A DNA stretch of 64,000 nt from positions 4,092,001-4,156,000 of the forward strand of contig NC_013595.1 of NCBI RefSeq assembly GCF_000024865.1, read 5' to 3'. Under the pieces are notes generated by a model. It saw nothing but the letters and a program-made list of their open reading frames with translations, was not told where the DNA came from and made no database searches. The stretch comes from Streptosporangium roseum DSM 43021. GTDB taxonomy: Bacteria > Actinomycetota > Actinomycetes > Streptosporangiales > Streptosporangiaceae. Positions 41,245-50,703 of the stretch are shown here, in pieces (the stretch's first letter is position 1; each line of letters starts with the position of its first letter). Made by a program: the position numbers and the translations under genes.

Positions 41245-42300
41245 TCAGGGGCTCCGCCGCAGCTCGTAGGCCTGGGCGATCAGCTCGTAGGAGCGGATCC
41301 GGGCCGTGGGACTGTGGACCAGCGTGGTGATCATCAGCTCGTCGGCCTCGGTGCGCTTGCGGAGCTCCTCAAGGCCCGTCCGCACCTGGGCGGCGTCCCC
41401 GTGCACCACCTTGGACAGGTAGTCGTCCAGGAAGTCCTTCTCGACCGGGCTGTACGGGTAGGTCTCCGCATCCTCGGGCGTGGGGACAGGCTGCGGGGCC
41501 CCGCGGCGCAGGCGCAGCATGGACAGCCCGCCCGAGCGGGCCATGCGGAGGGCCTGCTCCGGCGTCTCCGCGGCGACGGCCGAGACGCCGATCATCGCGT
41601 ACGGCCGGTCCAGCACGGCCGAAGGCTGGAAGGAGGACCGGTAGAGGTCCAGGGCGGGGATGGTGTTGGCCGCGCTGAAGTGATGGGCGAACGCGAACGG
41701 CAGGCCGAGCAGGCCGGCGAGCTGGGCGCTGAAGCCGCTGGAGCCGAGGAGCCAGATCGGCGGACGGCCCGTCTCGGGCGACCGCGGGGTGGCGACGACC
41801 CGCTCAAGCGGATGGCCCGCCGGGAACGCGTCGTCCAGGAAGGCGGTCAGCTCGGCGAGCTGCTCGGGGAAGTCGTCGGCGTCCAGGCCGTGGCGGCGCA
41901 GCGCCCGTGCCGTGGCGGGGTCGGTGCCCGGTGCCCGGCCGAGCCCGAGATCGATGCGGCCGGGGTGCAGCGCGTGCAGGGTGCCGAACTGCTCGGCGAC
42001 GATCAGCGGGGCGTGGTTGGGCAGCATCACGCCTCCGGACCCCAGCCGGATGGTCGTGGTCGCCGCGGCCAGATGGGCGATCAGCACTGCGGGGGAGGAG
42101 GTGGCCACCGAAGGCATCCCGTGGTGTTCGGCGACCCAGATCCGGTGGTAGCCCAGCTTCTCCGCCCGGCCGGCCAGCTCGGTGCTCGCCCGCAGGGTCT
42201 CGGTGGCGGTCACGCCCGAGCCGACCGTGGCCAGTTCGAGGATCGACAGGGGAACGTCGGAGGTGCCGCGCGCCACGCCACGGATGTTGTCTTCAGCCAT
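41245..42300 (-). CDS. LLM-class flavin-dependent oxidoreductase (second copy)
   Basis: A 351-residue luciferase-like monooxygenase. 'VPLSILELATVGSG' opens the barrel; 'YHRIWVAEHHGMPSVATSSPAVL' and 'LGSGGVMLPNHAPLIVAEQFGTLHALHPGRIDLGLGRAPGTDP' are the family signatures. It is clearly paralogous to the enzyme at 26726-27754. The ATG at 42300 is used because family similarity starts soon after; GGAG lies about 14 bases upstream, farther than usual, and a GTG two codons earlier is possible. It is 75 bp downstream of a ROK regulator gene on the same strand. Substrate unknown. Confidence 0.9.
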   Translation of the reverse strand: MAEDNIRGVARGTSDVPLSILELATVGSGVTATETLRASTELAGRAEKLGYHRIWVAEHHGMPSVATSSPAVLIAHLAAATTTIRLGSGGVMLPNHAPLIVAEQFGTLHALHPGRIDLGLGRAPGTDPATARALRRHGLDADDFPEQLAELTAFLDDAFPAGHPLERVVATPRSPETGRPPIWLLGSSGFSAQLAGLLGLPFAFAHHFSAANTIPALDLYRSSFQPSAVLDRPYAMIGVSAVAAETPEQALRMARSGGLSMLRLRRGAPQPVPTPEDAETYPYSPVEKDFLDDYLSKVVHGDAAQVRTGLEELRKRTEADELMITTLVHSPTARIRSYELIAQAYELRRSP

Positions 42301-42375
42301 GTCCACGGCAACTCCGACTAAGCGGAGGTTTATTCCGGTTATCCGCCACCGTGGTCCGGCCACCGGAGGGACGGG

Positions 42376-43569
42376 TCAGACCGCGGCCGACCGCCGGCCG
42401 GGTGAGACGGTCTTGGCGAGCAGGAACTCCTCCACGACGAGGGTGGCGGCGCCCAGGGCGACCGCGTCGGGCCCGAGCCGGCCCAGCACGATGGAGGCCG
42501 TCCCGTACGGCTGGGTCAGGGAGTTGTCGGCGGCCGACCGCCTGATCCTCGTCAGGTGGTGCCGGCCCAGCAGGAGTCCGGCCCAGCCGCCGATGACGAT
42601 CCGCTCGGGGTTGAACAGGTTGATCAGGTTGGCCAGGCCGGCCCCGAGGTAGTCGGCGGTCTCGTCGATGACGGGGCCTCCGGACCTCACCAGCTCGGCC
42701 AGGACGGCCTGCTCGTCGGCGATCTCGGCGGACAGCCCGGCCCGGTCGAGGATGCTCTCGGCGCCGATGTAGGCCTCCAGGCAGCCGCGGCCGCCGCACC
42801 TGCAGGCCCGTCCTCCCATCATGATCTTCGTGTGCCCCCACTCGCCGGCGCTGCTGTTGGCGCCGCGGTAGGCGATCCCGTCGGTGATGATGCTGGCCCC
42901 GGCCCCCGAGCCGATCAGCGCCACGATGGTGTGCCGCGTGCCGCGGCCGGCGCCGAACCACAGCTCGGCCTGGCCCATCGTCTTGGCGCCGTTGTCGACG
43001 TAGAGCGGGAGCGAGGTGCCCGCGCGCAGGAGCGTGCCGAGGGGGACCGCGTCCCAGCCGAAGGTCTGGGCGTGGATGAGCGCCTCGGGCCCGCTCTCGA
43101 CGATGCCGGGGACGCCGATGCCCACGCCGAGCACCCGGGCGGGGTCGACGCCGCCGGCCGCGAGCACGGCGTCGATGCCGGACAGGATGTGCCGCACGAC
43201 CAGGTCGACGTCGTGGCGGCCGGGGCGGAGGGGATAGTCGGCCTTGGCCCGCTCGTTCATGTCCAGGTCGAACAGCTCGACACGCACGTGGGTCTCGCCG
43301 ACGTCCACCCCGATCGCGTAGCCGAACTCGGGGTCGACGCGCAGCAGCACTCGGGGGCGCCCGCCGTCGGACTCCACCAGGCCCGCCTCGACGATGATGC
43401 CGTCGGCGATGAGGTCGCCGGTCACGTTGCTGACCGAGGCCGCGCTCAGGCCGGTCAGCCCGCTGAGTTCGTGGCGGCTGGTCGGACCCTCGAAATAGAG
43501 CGTCCGCAGCAGCACCGCCCGGTTCCCCCGGCGGAGATCGCGCACCGTCCTGCGTTCGGGCCTGACCAT
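42376..43569 (-). CDS. ROK-family transcriptional regulator
   Basis: A 397-residue ROK protein. The winged helix-turn-helix is at about 15-70 ('RAVLLRTLYFEGPTSRHELSGLTGLSAASVSNVTGDLIADGIIVE'), followed by the sugar-kinase fold ('YAIGVDVGETHVRVELFDLD', 'GVGIGVPGIVE') and the zinc motif CRCGGRGCLE (CxCGxxGCxE). Regulators of this kind sense sugars or sugar phosphates. The ATG at 43569 follows GGGGGAAG. It is divergent from the formate dehydrogenase operon, with a 252-bp gap in which I see no clear operator, so it is more likely tied to carbohydrate genes than to formate metabolism. Confidence 0.92.
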   Translation of the reverse strand: MVRPERRTVRDLRRGNRAVLLRTLYFEGPTSRHELSGLTGLSAASVSNVTGDLIADGIIVEAGLVESDGGRPRVLLRVDPEFGYAIGVDVGETHVRVELFDLDMNERAKADYPLRPGRHDVDLVVRHILSGIDAVLAAGGVDPARVLGVGIGVPGIVESGPEALIHAQTFGWDAVPLGTLLRAGTSLPLYVDNGAKTMGQAELWFGAGRGTRHTIVALIGSGAGASIITDGIAYRGANSSAGEWGHTKIMMGGRACRCGGRGCLEAYIGAESILDRAGLSAEIADEQAVLAELVRSGGPVIDETADYLGAGLANLINLFNPERIVIGGWAGLLLGRHHLTRIRRSAADNSLTQPYGTASIVLGRLGPDAVALGAATLVVEEFLLAKTVSPGRRSAAV

Positions 43570-43821
43570 AATCTTCCTTCCCCCGCTCTGCGGCCATGTT
43601 AGATCAGGACGTGAAGTAAGTCATCCGCAGGTGCCGGGGGTGCCGAGGGCCCGTTCCCGCAGAGTACGGCGGGTCCGCCGGGCCCGGGGGAGCGACGTGC
43701 CGCCGCACCGCCGCCGGGTCCAGCCGTACCGGCCGTGACCTGGTATTGGATAGGAAGTGATTAATAGTCCGTCTTGTCCTGCGGCGATTAGGCCGGACGC
43801 ATCGGGGGCAGGACACGCAAC

Positions 43822-46800
43822 ATGGCACACGGGGGATGGATCTCCCGCTGGCCGGTGATCCGCCAGCTCAGGGGAGAGGATGCCAGGGGCGACGCCGCCC
43901 GGTCGGCGCGGACCGACGCGCTGCGGCCCCGCACCGAGGACGCCGACACGGTCGCGCGATCGATCTGCCCCTACTGCGCGGTCGGATGCGGCCAGCTCGT
44001 CTACGTCAAGGACGGCGAGGTCACCCAGATCGAGGGCGACCCCGACTCGCCGATCTCGCGCGGACGGCTCTGCCCCAAGGGATCGGCGAGCAAGCAGCTC
44101 GTCACCCATCCCGGCAGGCAGACGCGCGTGCTCTACCGGCGGCCGCACGGCACCGAGTGGGAGCCGCTGGACCTCGAGACCGCCATGGACATGATCGCCG
44201 ACCGGGTGGTCCGGACCCGGCGGGAGACCTGGCAGCAGGAGGAGGACGACAAGGTCGTACGGCGCACCATGGGCATCGCCGGCCTGGGCGGGGCGACGCT
44301 GGACGACGAAGAGAACTACCTGATGAAGAAGCTGTACACCGCCCTCGGCGCGATCCAGGTGGAGAACCAGGCGCGTATTTGACACTCCTCCACCGTCCCC
44401 GGTCTGGGGACCAGCTTCGGGCGTGGCGGCGCGACGGACTTCCAGCAGGACCTGGTGGAGTCCGACTGCATCGTCATCCAGGGCTCCAACATGGCCGAGT
44501 GCCATCCGGTGGGGTTCCAGTGGGTGGTCGAGGCCAGGGCGCGGGGAGCGAAGGTCTTCCACGTCGATCCGCGCTACACGCGCACCAGCGCGCTCGCCGA
44601 CAAGCACGTGCCGATCCGGGCCGGGAGTGACATCGTCCTGCTCGGCGCGCTGGTCAACCACGTGCTCGTCAACGAGCTCGACTTCCGCGAGTACGTCCTG
44701 GCCTACACCAACGCCTCGACGATCATCTCCGAGCACTTCCGGGACACCGAGGACCTGGACGGCCTGTTCTCCGGTTTCGACGCCGAGCACCGCAAGTACG
44801 ACCCGTCGAGCTGGGCCTACGAGGGCGCCCGGGAGGAGGCCGCCGCCGGGCTGCGCAGCGAGCAGCTGGAGGGCGGGAAGGAACACGCCGAGGTCGCGGG
44901 GGCCGAGGAGTACGGCTCGGGCGGCGCCGCGATGCTCGGCAGGCCGCGCACCGATCCGACGCTGACCCATCCGCGCTGCGTCTACCAGATCCTCAAGCGG
45001 CACTTCGCCCGCTACACCCCGGACCTGGTGGCCGAGCTGTGCGGCATCTCCCGTGAGGACTTCGCCGAGCTCGCCGACGCGATCACCGCGAACTCCGGCC
45101 GGGAGCGCACCACCGCCTGGGCCTACGCGGTCGGCTGGACCCAGCACTCGGTGGGCGTGCAGTACATCCGCACGGCCGCGATCCTGCAACTGCTGCTCGG
45201 CAACATGGGTCGCCCCGGCGGCGGCATCATGGCGCTGCGCGGCCACGCCAGCATCCAGGGCTCCACCGACATCCCGACGCTGTTCAACATCCTGCCGGGA
45301 TACCTGCCGATGCCCCACGCCCACCGGCACCAGAGGCTGGACGACTACCTCGCCGAGGCCGGAGCCGACACCGGGTTCTGGGGCAGGAAGCGCTCCTACA
45401 TGGTGAGCCTGCTCAAGGCGTGGTGGGGCGAGGCGGCCACCGAGGAGAACGACTTCTGCTTCGGTCACCTGCCGCGGCTCACCGGCGACCACGGCCACTA
45501 CACGACCGTGATGGCGCAGATCGAGGGCACCGTGAAGGGCTACTTCGTGGTGGGGGAGAACCCCGCGGTCGGCTCCTCCGGAGGCCGGGCGCAGCGCCTC
45601 GGGCTGGCCAACCTCGACTGGCTGGTGGTGCGCGACCTGACGCTGGTGGAGACGGCCACGTTCTGGAAGGACGGCCCCGAGCTGGAGACCGGGGAGATGC
45701 GCACCGAGGACATCGCCACCGAGGTGTTCTTCCTGCCCGCCGCGAGCCACGTGGAGAAGGAGGGCACCTTCACCAACACCCAGCGGCTGCTGCAGTGGCG
45801 GGAGAAGGCGCTCGACCCGCCGGGCGACTGCCGTAGCGACCTGTCGTTCTACTACCACCTGGGCAAGCGCATCAGGCAGCGGCTGTCCGACGACGAGATC
45901 GACCGGCCACTGCGCGAGCTGACCTGGGACTACCCCGAGGAGGGCGAGCACCGGGACCCCTCGGCTGAGGCCGTGCTGCGCGAGATCAACGGCACCGGCC
46001 CCGGCGGGCGGGCGCTGTCGGCCTACACCGAGCTCAAGCCCGACGGCTCCACCCGGTGCGGCTGCTGGATCTACTGCGGGGTCTACGCCGACGAGGTCAA
46101 CCAGGCGGCCCGGCGCAAGCCGGGGCGCGAGCAGAACCGGGTCGCGCTCGAATGGGGCTGGGCGTGGCCGGCCAACCGCCGCATCCTCTACAACCGCGCC
46201 TCCGCCGATCCCGAGGGCCGCCCGTGGAGCGAGCGCAAGGCCTACGTCTGGTGGGACGCGGAGAAGGGGGAGTGGACCGGGGACGACGTGCCGGACTTCG
46301 AGAGGGACAAGCCGCCGGACTACCTGCCGCCCGAGGGGGCCAGAGCCGAGGAGGCGCTGGCCGGGACCGACCCGTTCATCATGCAGGCCGACGGCAAGGG
46401 CTGGCTGTTCGCTCCCGCCGGGCTGGCCGACGGGCCGCTGCCGGCGCACTACGAGCCGCACGAGTCGCCGGTGCACAACCCGCTGTACGGCCAGCAGGCC
46501 AACCCCGCGCGCAAGGTCTACCGGAGCCCCGCGGCCCCCTACAACCCGCCGGAGTCGCCGCGCTTCCCGTACGTGCTCACCACCTACCGGCTCACCGAGC
46601 ACCACACGGCGGGCGCCATGAGCCGGCCGCTGTCCCACCTCGCCGAACTGCAGCCCGAGCTGTTCTGCGAGATCTCCCCGCAGCTCGCCGCCGAGGTCGG
46701 GGTGGTCAACGGGGGCTGGGCGACGATCGTGACGACGCGTACCGCGATCGAGGCCCGCGTCCTGGTGACCGAGCGCGTCCGCCCGCTCCGGGTCGAGGGC

Positions 46801-47013
46801 AGGCTGATCCACCAGGTCGGCCTGCCGTACCACTGGGCGTGGGGCAGCGGGGGCCTGGTTGTCGGCGACGTCACCAACGACCTGATGCCCCTGGTGCTCG
46901 ACCCGAACGTCTACATCCAGGAGGGCAAGGCCGTGACCTGTGATCTGCGAGCCGGCAGGCGTCCCCGGGGGAAGGCCCTGCTCGACCTGATCGAGGAGTA
47001 CCGCCATGACTGA
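43822..47013 (+). CDS. fdhA: selenocysteine-containing formate dehydrogenase, alpha subunit
   Basis: One 1063-residue protein is encoded if the in-frame TGA at 44380-44382 is read as selenocysteine (Sec187). The context 'ENQARI-U-HSS' matches the ENQARIUH site of E. coli formate dehydrogenase N, and the same frame continues without interruption to 47013 with 'MAECHPVGFQWVVEARARGAKVFHVDPRYTRTSA'. The N-terminal [4Fe-4S] site is 'CPYCAVGC...LCPKG' and the rest is the molybdopterin-bis-MGD oxidoreductase fold. It oxidises formate to CO2. No twin-arginine leader is visible, so the complex may face the cytoplasm. A SECIS hairpin follows the UGA and all sel genes lie downstream. It overlaps fdhB by 8 bp. 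Confidence 0.95.
44380..44411 (+). promoter_or_regulatory. UGA(Sec) codon and bacterial SECIS hairpin
   Basis: TGA at 44380-44382 is followed after 18 bases by the loop GGTCT (44401-44405), closed by a perfect 6-bp stem GTCCCC/GGGGAC (44395-44400 with 44406-44411). Bacterial SECIS elements read by SelB have a GGUCU-type apical loop at this distance, as in E. coli fdhF. The hairpin is inside the coding frame. Confidence 0.9.
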
Positions 47014-47872
47014 GCGGATGGGGTTCTTCACCGACACGAGCGTCTGCATCGGCTGCAAGGCGTGTGAGGTCGCCTGCAAGGAGTGGAACGACATCCCCGA
47101 CGACGGCTTCGTCTTCCGGGCCACCTCCTACGACAACACCGGGAGCCTGGGGGCGAGCACCTGGCGCCACGTGGCCTTCATCGAGGAGCGGAGCCGGGTC
47201 CCGGCCGATCCCGGCCGGGACGGCGACGGGGAGTCCGGAGGGATCGAAGGCTGGCTGATGTCATCGGATGTGTGCAAGCACTGCACGCACGCCGCCTGCC
47301 TGGACGTCTGCCCGACCGGGGCGCTGTTCCGCACCGAGTTCGGCACGGTGGTGGTGCAGGCGGACGTCTGCAACGGCTGCGGCTACTGCGTGCCGGCCTG
47401 CCCCTACGGCGTGATCGACCGCAGGGAGCGCGACGGCCGGGCGTTCAAGTGCACGATGTGCTACGACCGGCAGCTCGGCGGGCTGGAGCCGGCCTGCGCC
47501 AAGGCCTGCCCGACCGACTCCATCCAGTTCGGGCCGCTGGAGGAGCTGCGGGCCCGCGCGGAGGAACGGGTGGAGCGGCTGCACGGGGAGGGCAGGGCGG
47601 AGGCCCGGCTGTACGGCGACAGCCCCGACGACGGCGTGGGCGGCGCCGCGGCGTTCTTCCTGCTGCTGGCCGAGCCCGAGGTGTACGGCCTGCCCCCCGA
47701 CCCGGTGGTGACCACCCGTGATCTGCCGGCGATGTGGCGGTGGGCCGGAGGGGCGGCGCTCTCCCTGGTCGGAGCCGTCGCCGTGTCCTTCCTGAGCGGC
47801 CGTGTCCTTCCCGGAGAGGGGGCGACGGGCCGGACGGGTGCCCGTGGGCGTCGCGGGGGGTGGTGGCGGTGA
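47006..47872 (+). CDS. fdhB: formate dehydrogenase iron-sulfur (beta) subunit
   Basis: A 288-residue ferredoxin-type subunit with four CxxCxxC...C groups for [4Fe-4S] clusters: 'CIGCKACEVACKEW', 'CKHCTHAACLDVCPTGAL', 'CNGCGYCVPACPYGVI' and 'CTMCYDR...CAKACPTD'. It wires electrons from the molybdenum subunit to the membrane partner. A hydrophobic segment (about 245-265, 'GGAALSLVGAVAVSFLSG') can anchor it, as in E. coli FdnH. The ATG overlaps the alpha stop by 8 bp. Confidence 0.95.
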   Translation: MTERMGFFTDTSVCIGCKACEVACKEWNDIPDDGFVFRATSYDNTGSLGASTWRHVAFIEERSRVPADPGRDGDGESGGIEGWLMSSDVCKHCTHAACLDVCPTGALFRTEFGTVVVQADVCNGCGYCVPACPYGVIDRRERDGRAFKCTMCYDRQLGGLEPACAKACPTDSIQFGPLEELRARAEERVERLHGEGRAEARLYGDSPDDGVGGAAAFFLLLAEPEVYGLPPDPVVTTRDLPAMWRWAGGAALSLVGAVAVSFLSGRVLPGEGATGRTGARGRRGGWWR

Positions 47873-47886
47873 CGCGGGAGGAGGCG

Positions 47887-48867
47887 ATGGTGCCGGAAGC
47901 CGAGTTCCGGTCCTACTACGGGCAGCCGGTGATCAAGTCCCCGGTCTGGCACGAACCGCATATGCCCGCCTATCTCTACCTGGGAGGTCTGTCCGGAGCG
48001 GCGGCGGTGATGGGCGTCATGGCCGGGCTTTCCGGGCGCGACCGGCTCGCGCTCACCTCCAGGGTCACCGCGGCTCTCGGCGCCACCGCCGGGGCGGCCT
48101 TCCTGGTCGCCGAGCTCGGCAGGCCGGAGCGGTTCCTCAACATGCTGCGCGTGTTCAAGCCCACCTCGCCGATGAGCATGGGCTCCTGGATCCTGGCCGT
48201 CCACAGCGGGCTGACGGCGGCCGCGGCCGCCCCCGCGCTCCTCGCCACCCGGCCCGCTTCCGGGATCGCCGGCTCCCTGCCCTCCGCGGTCACCGCCGCC
48301 CTGCCCGTCGCGGGCGACGCGGCGACCCTGGCCTCCGGGGTGACCGGCCCGCTGATGGCCACCTACACCGCGGTGCTGCTGGCCGACACCGCCGTGCCCG
48401 CCTGGCACGAGGCCCACCGGGAGCTGCCGTTCCTGTTCGCCGGGAGCGCGCTGGCCGCCGCGGGGGCGGCGGGCATGCTCGCCACGCCCCGCGCGGAGGC
48501 GGGCCCGGCCCGCGCGGTCGCCGTGCTGGGCGCCGCCCTGGAGACGGCCGCCGGCGCGGTGCTGGAGAGCCGGCTCGGCCTGGTCGGCGAGCCCTACCAC
48601 CAGGGCAGGGCGGGCAGGCTGCTGCGGGCGGCCCGCGTCCTGACGGCGGGCGGCGGCCTGCTCGCCGCGGTTGCCGGACGCGGCCGTGTCCTCACGGCGC
48701 TGTCCGGCCTCGCCCTCACCGCGGGCTCACTGGTCACCCGCTTCGGCATCCTGGAGGCGGGCAGGGCCTCGGCCGCCGACCCGAAGTACACGGTGGTGCC
48801 CCAGCGCCGCCGCCTGGAGGGCGAGGGCCGTACCCCGGCGCGGCCCCCGGCACGGATGTGGCCGTAG
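47887..48867 (+). CDS. NrfD-like membrane subunit of the formate dehydrogenase complex
   Basis: A 326-residue polytopic protein of the NrfD/PsrC family with about eight hydrophobic segments ('AYLYLGGLSGAAAVMGVMAG', 'FLVAELGRPERFLNMLRVFKPTSPMSMGSWIL', 'SGVTGPLMATYTAVLLADTAVPAWHEAHRELPFLF'). It replaces the cytochrome b subunit of E. coli FDH-N and would pass electrons to menaquinone. ATG at 47887 is preferred over the GTG at 47869 because GGGAGGAGG lies just before it. It is the last gene of the three-gene formate dehydrogenase operon. Confidence 0.88.
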   Translation: MVPEAEFRSYYGQPVIKSPVWHEPHMPAYLYLGGLSGAAAVMGVMAGLSGRDRLALTSRVTAALGATAGAAFLVAELGRPERFLNMLRVFKPTSPMSMGSWILAVHSGLTAAAAAPALLATRPASGIAGSLPSAVTAALPVAGDAATLASGVTGPLMATYTAVLLADTAVPAWHEAHRELPFLFAGSALAAAGAAGMLATPRAEAGPARAVAVLGAALETAAGAVLESRLGLVGEPYHQGRAGRLLRAARVLTAGGGLLAAVAGRGRVLTALSGLALTAGSLVTRFGILEAGRASAADPKYTVVPQRRRLEGEGRTPARPPARMWP

Positions 48868-48942
48868 GGGCCCGCCCGTGCCGAGATCCCCGCTCCCGCC
48901 GTCGCGGCGGCCGGCGGCCCGGGACGGGCGGCGGGCCCGCCC

Positions 48943-49064
48943 GAGCTCCGGGGGAGCGGTCAGCGCGGCCGCGGGCTTGGCGGTCGGAGGCGACGAGCTC
49001 GCTGAGCTCCGGGGGAGCGGTCAGCGCAGCCGCAGGGCCCGGCCGTCGGAGACGACGAGCTCGC
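48943..49064. repeat. 61-bp tandem duplication of the selD 3' end
   Basis: GAGCTCCGGGGGAGCGGTCAGC begins at 48943 and again at 49004; the two 61-bp units are about 85-90% alike by eye. The second unit contains the last codons and stop of selD, so the first is a non-coding copy behind the gene. Confidence 0.8.
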
Positions 49065-50085
49065 CGATGATTGGGGCGCCGGGGACCTCGCCCGCCACGA
49101 GCAGCCCGCCGGAGGTCTGGGCGTCGGCGAGCAGCAGCAGGTCCTCCTCGCCGTGGCGGCCGGGGTCGAGATGCGGTTCCACCCAGGCCAGGTTGCGGCG
49201 GGTGCCGCCGCTGACGTAGCCGTCCCGCACCGCCTCGCGGGCGCCCCCCAGGTACGGCACGGCCGCCACGTCGAGCACCGCCGTGACGCCGCACGCCCTG
49301 GCCAGCTTGTACAGGTGGCCGAGCAGGCCGAACCCGGTCACGTCCGTGGCGCACCTGGCACCGGCGGCCAGCGCCGCCCGGGAGGCGTCCCGGTTCAGCG
49401 TGGTCATCGTGGCGACCGCCTCCGGGAAGACTTCGCCGGTCGCCTTGTGCCGGGTGTTGAGCACGCCGATGCCGAGCGGCTTGGTGAGGGAGATCGGCAG
49501 CCCCACCCGCCCGCCGTCGATGCGCAGCAGCCGGCCGGGATCGGCCAGGCCGGTGACGGCCATGCCGTACTTCGGTTCCGGGTCGTCGACGCTGTGGCCG
49601 CCCGCGACATGGCACGCCGCGGCGCGGGCCACGTCCAGGCCGCCGCGCAGCACCTCCTTCGCCAGGTCCATCGGAAGCCTCTCGCGGGGCCAGCCGAGCA
49701 GGTTGACCGCCACCAGCGGCTCCCCGCCCACCGCGTAGACGTCCGACAGGGCGTTGGCCGCCGCGATCCGCCCCCAGTCGTACGGGTCGTCCACCACGGG
49801 CGTGAAGAAGTCGGCCGTGGCCACGATCGCCCGGTCTCCGTCGATGCGGACCACGGCGGCGTCGTCCCCGTCGTCCAGTCCGATGATCAGCTCCCCGGCG
49901 GGGGAGGGGAGGGCCCGGTCGTCCGGGGCGTCGAGGAGGCCCGCGACGACGGCCTCCAGCTCGCCCGGCGGGATCTTGCAGGCGCAGCCGCCCCCGTGGG
50001 CGTACTGCGTCAGCCGTACTGTCTCCCGTCCCGGTCCCGGTGAGGACGGGGACGCCGGGGCGCCCCGCTCGGTCGTCGCCTCCAT
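49021..50085 (-). CDS. selD: selenide, water dikinase (selenophosphate synthetase)
   Basis: A 354-residue enzyme that makes selenophosphate, the selenium donor for Sec-tRNA, from selenide and ATP. The catalytic Cys-x-Cys-Lys is present as 'HGGGCACKIPP' near residue 35 (Cys form, not Sec). 'GLDDGDDAAVV', 'FFTPVVDDPYDWGRIAAANALSDVYAVGG', 'GGHSVDDPEPKYGMAVTG' and 'TDVTGFGLLGHL' are the family motifs. The ATG at 50085 follows GAGGGAGAG; upstream codons in the same frame are not conserved. It is divergent from the tRNA-Sec gene 103 bp away. Confidence 0.95.
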   Translation of the reverse strand: MEATTERGAPASPSSPGPGRETVRLTQYAHGGGCACKIPPGELEAVVAGLLDAPDDRALPSPAGELIIGLDDGDDAAVVRIDGDRAIVATADFFTPVVDDPYDWGRIAAANALSDVYAVGGEPLVAVNLLGWPRERLPMDLAKEVLRGGLDVARAAACHVAGGHSVDDPEPKYGMAVTGLADPGRLLRIDGGRVGLPISLTKPLGIGVLNTRHKATGEVFPEAVATMTTLNRDASRAALAAGARCATDVTGFGLLGHLYKLARACGVTAVLDVAAVPYLGGAREAVRDGYVSGGTRRNLAWVEPHLDPGRHGEEDLLLLADAQTSGGLLVAGEVPGAPIIGELVVSDGRALRLR

Positions 50086-50123
50086 GCCACTCTCCCTCGG
50101 CAGGCCTCCGACGGTCCGCGGGG

Positions 50124-50306
50124 AAGCGCGGCGCGCCGCCCCCACCTGCCGCTTCAGCCTTACCCGCCTGCTGTTAGGTTCTCCCCTGGAGGCGTGTGGG
50201 CGCCTGGTGGCCCCCGCGGTCTTCAAAACCGACGAGGCCGAGGTCCTCGGCCTGGCGGGTTCGATTCCCGTCCGCCTCCGCCACCTGATGAAACGTGCGA
50301 AACCCG
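50124..50306. repeat. selC duplication unit, copy 1
   Basis: About 180 bp including the selC promoter region and tRNA recurs at 52459-52640 in the same orientation. From 50124 to 50285 I count three substitutions (50129, 50150, 50251); beyond the CCA the copies diverge gradually. Confidence 0.88.
50188..50283 (+). tRNA. selC: tRNA-Sec (anticodon UCA), copy 1
   Basis: A 96-nt tRNA with encoded CCA. Anticodon loop CTTCAAA gives UCA. The acceptor GGAGGCG pairs with CGCCTCC, an extended D stem and a long variable arm (GAGGCCGAG / CTCGGCCT) are diagnostic of tRNA-Sec, and the T arm is GCGGG-TTCGATT-CCCGT. It lies beside selD and delivers selenocysteine at the fdhA UGA. Confidence 0.95.
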
Positions 50307-50410
50307 AACGGGTGCCTTCACCGGTTCGACCGTAATGATCTTTCTGAGGGCCTGATGGGAGCGGAATCTGAGGCCCTGATGGAGCAGAAAGGGAACATCG
50401 CGTCATGATC

Positions 50411-50512
50411 TTGTCTGACGCGGTTGCGGGCGCCGAGGCGGTAGAAGCCGGCGTGCCGGGCGGGGGCGGTGGCGGGGTGGTGGATGGCGATGTCGGGCGC
50501 GTACCAGCCGCT
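50411..50512 (-). pseudogene. glycosyltransferase fragment (inverted relative to the intact gene)
   Basis: On the minus strand about 34 codons read 'GWYAPDIAIHHPATAPARHAG' and then 'FYRLGARNRV', which match 'EPGLVLQHPKTSPARHAMYY' and 'RLTARNRVWL' of the adjacent intact family 2 glycosyltransferase. No further homology is visible. It is a broken relative left in the accessory island. The 420-bp gap 50284-50703 shows nothing else. Confidence 0.7.
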
Positions 50513-50703
50513 GCGCCCGAGGCCCCACAACCGTCAGGCCGGATCGCCCCCCTCGTGTTTTCCGGCCCTTGTGCGAGTCGGATGGCAGTTGACCTGGGAT
50601 GGCGCGTCGCACGCATGTGTGTGACATAGCGAGATGAATTGCCCTGTGCCGCTAGCATCTTCATCACCCGTTCAACTGCCCGTCGGCTGCTGGAGTTGCT
50701 GCT

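Noticed and set aside
43570..43821. FNR-like or nitrate-type operator before the formate dehydrogenase operon
   Set aside because: A few AT-rich bases occur (around 43750-43770) but no convincing symmetric site or promoter pair could be identified.
44380..44382. TGA as a nonsense mutation splitting a formate dehydrogenase pseudogene
   Set aside because: The Sec site context, SECIS hairpin and complete selA, selB, selC and selD set show that it is read as selenocysteine.
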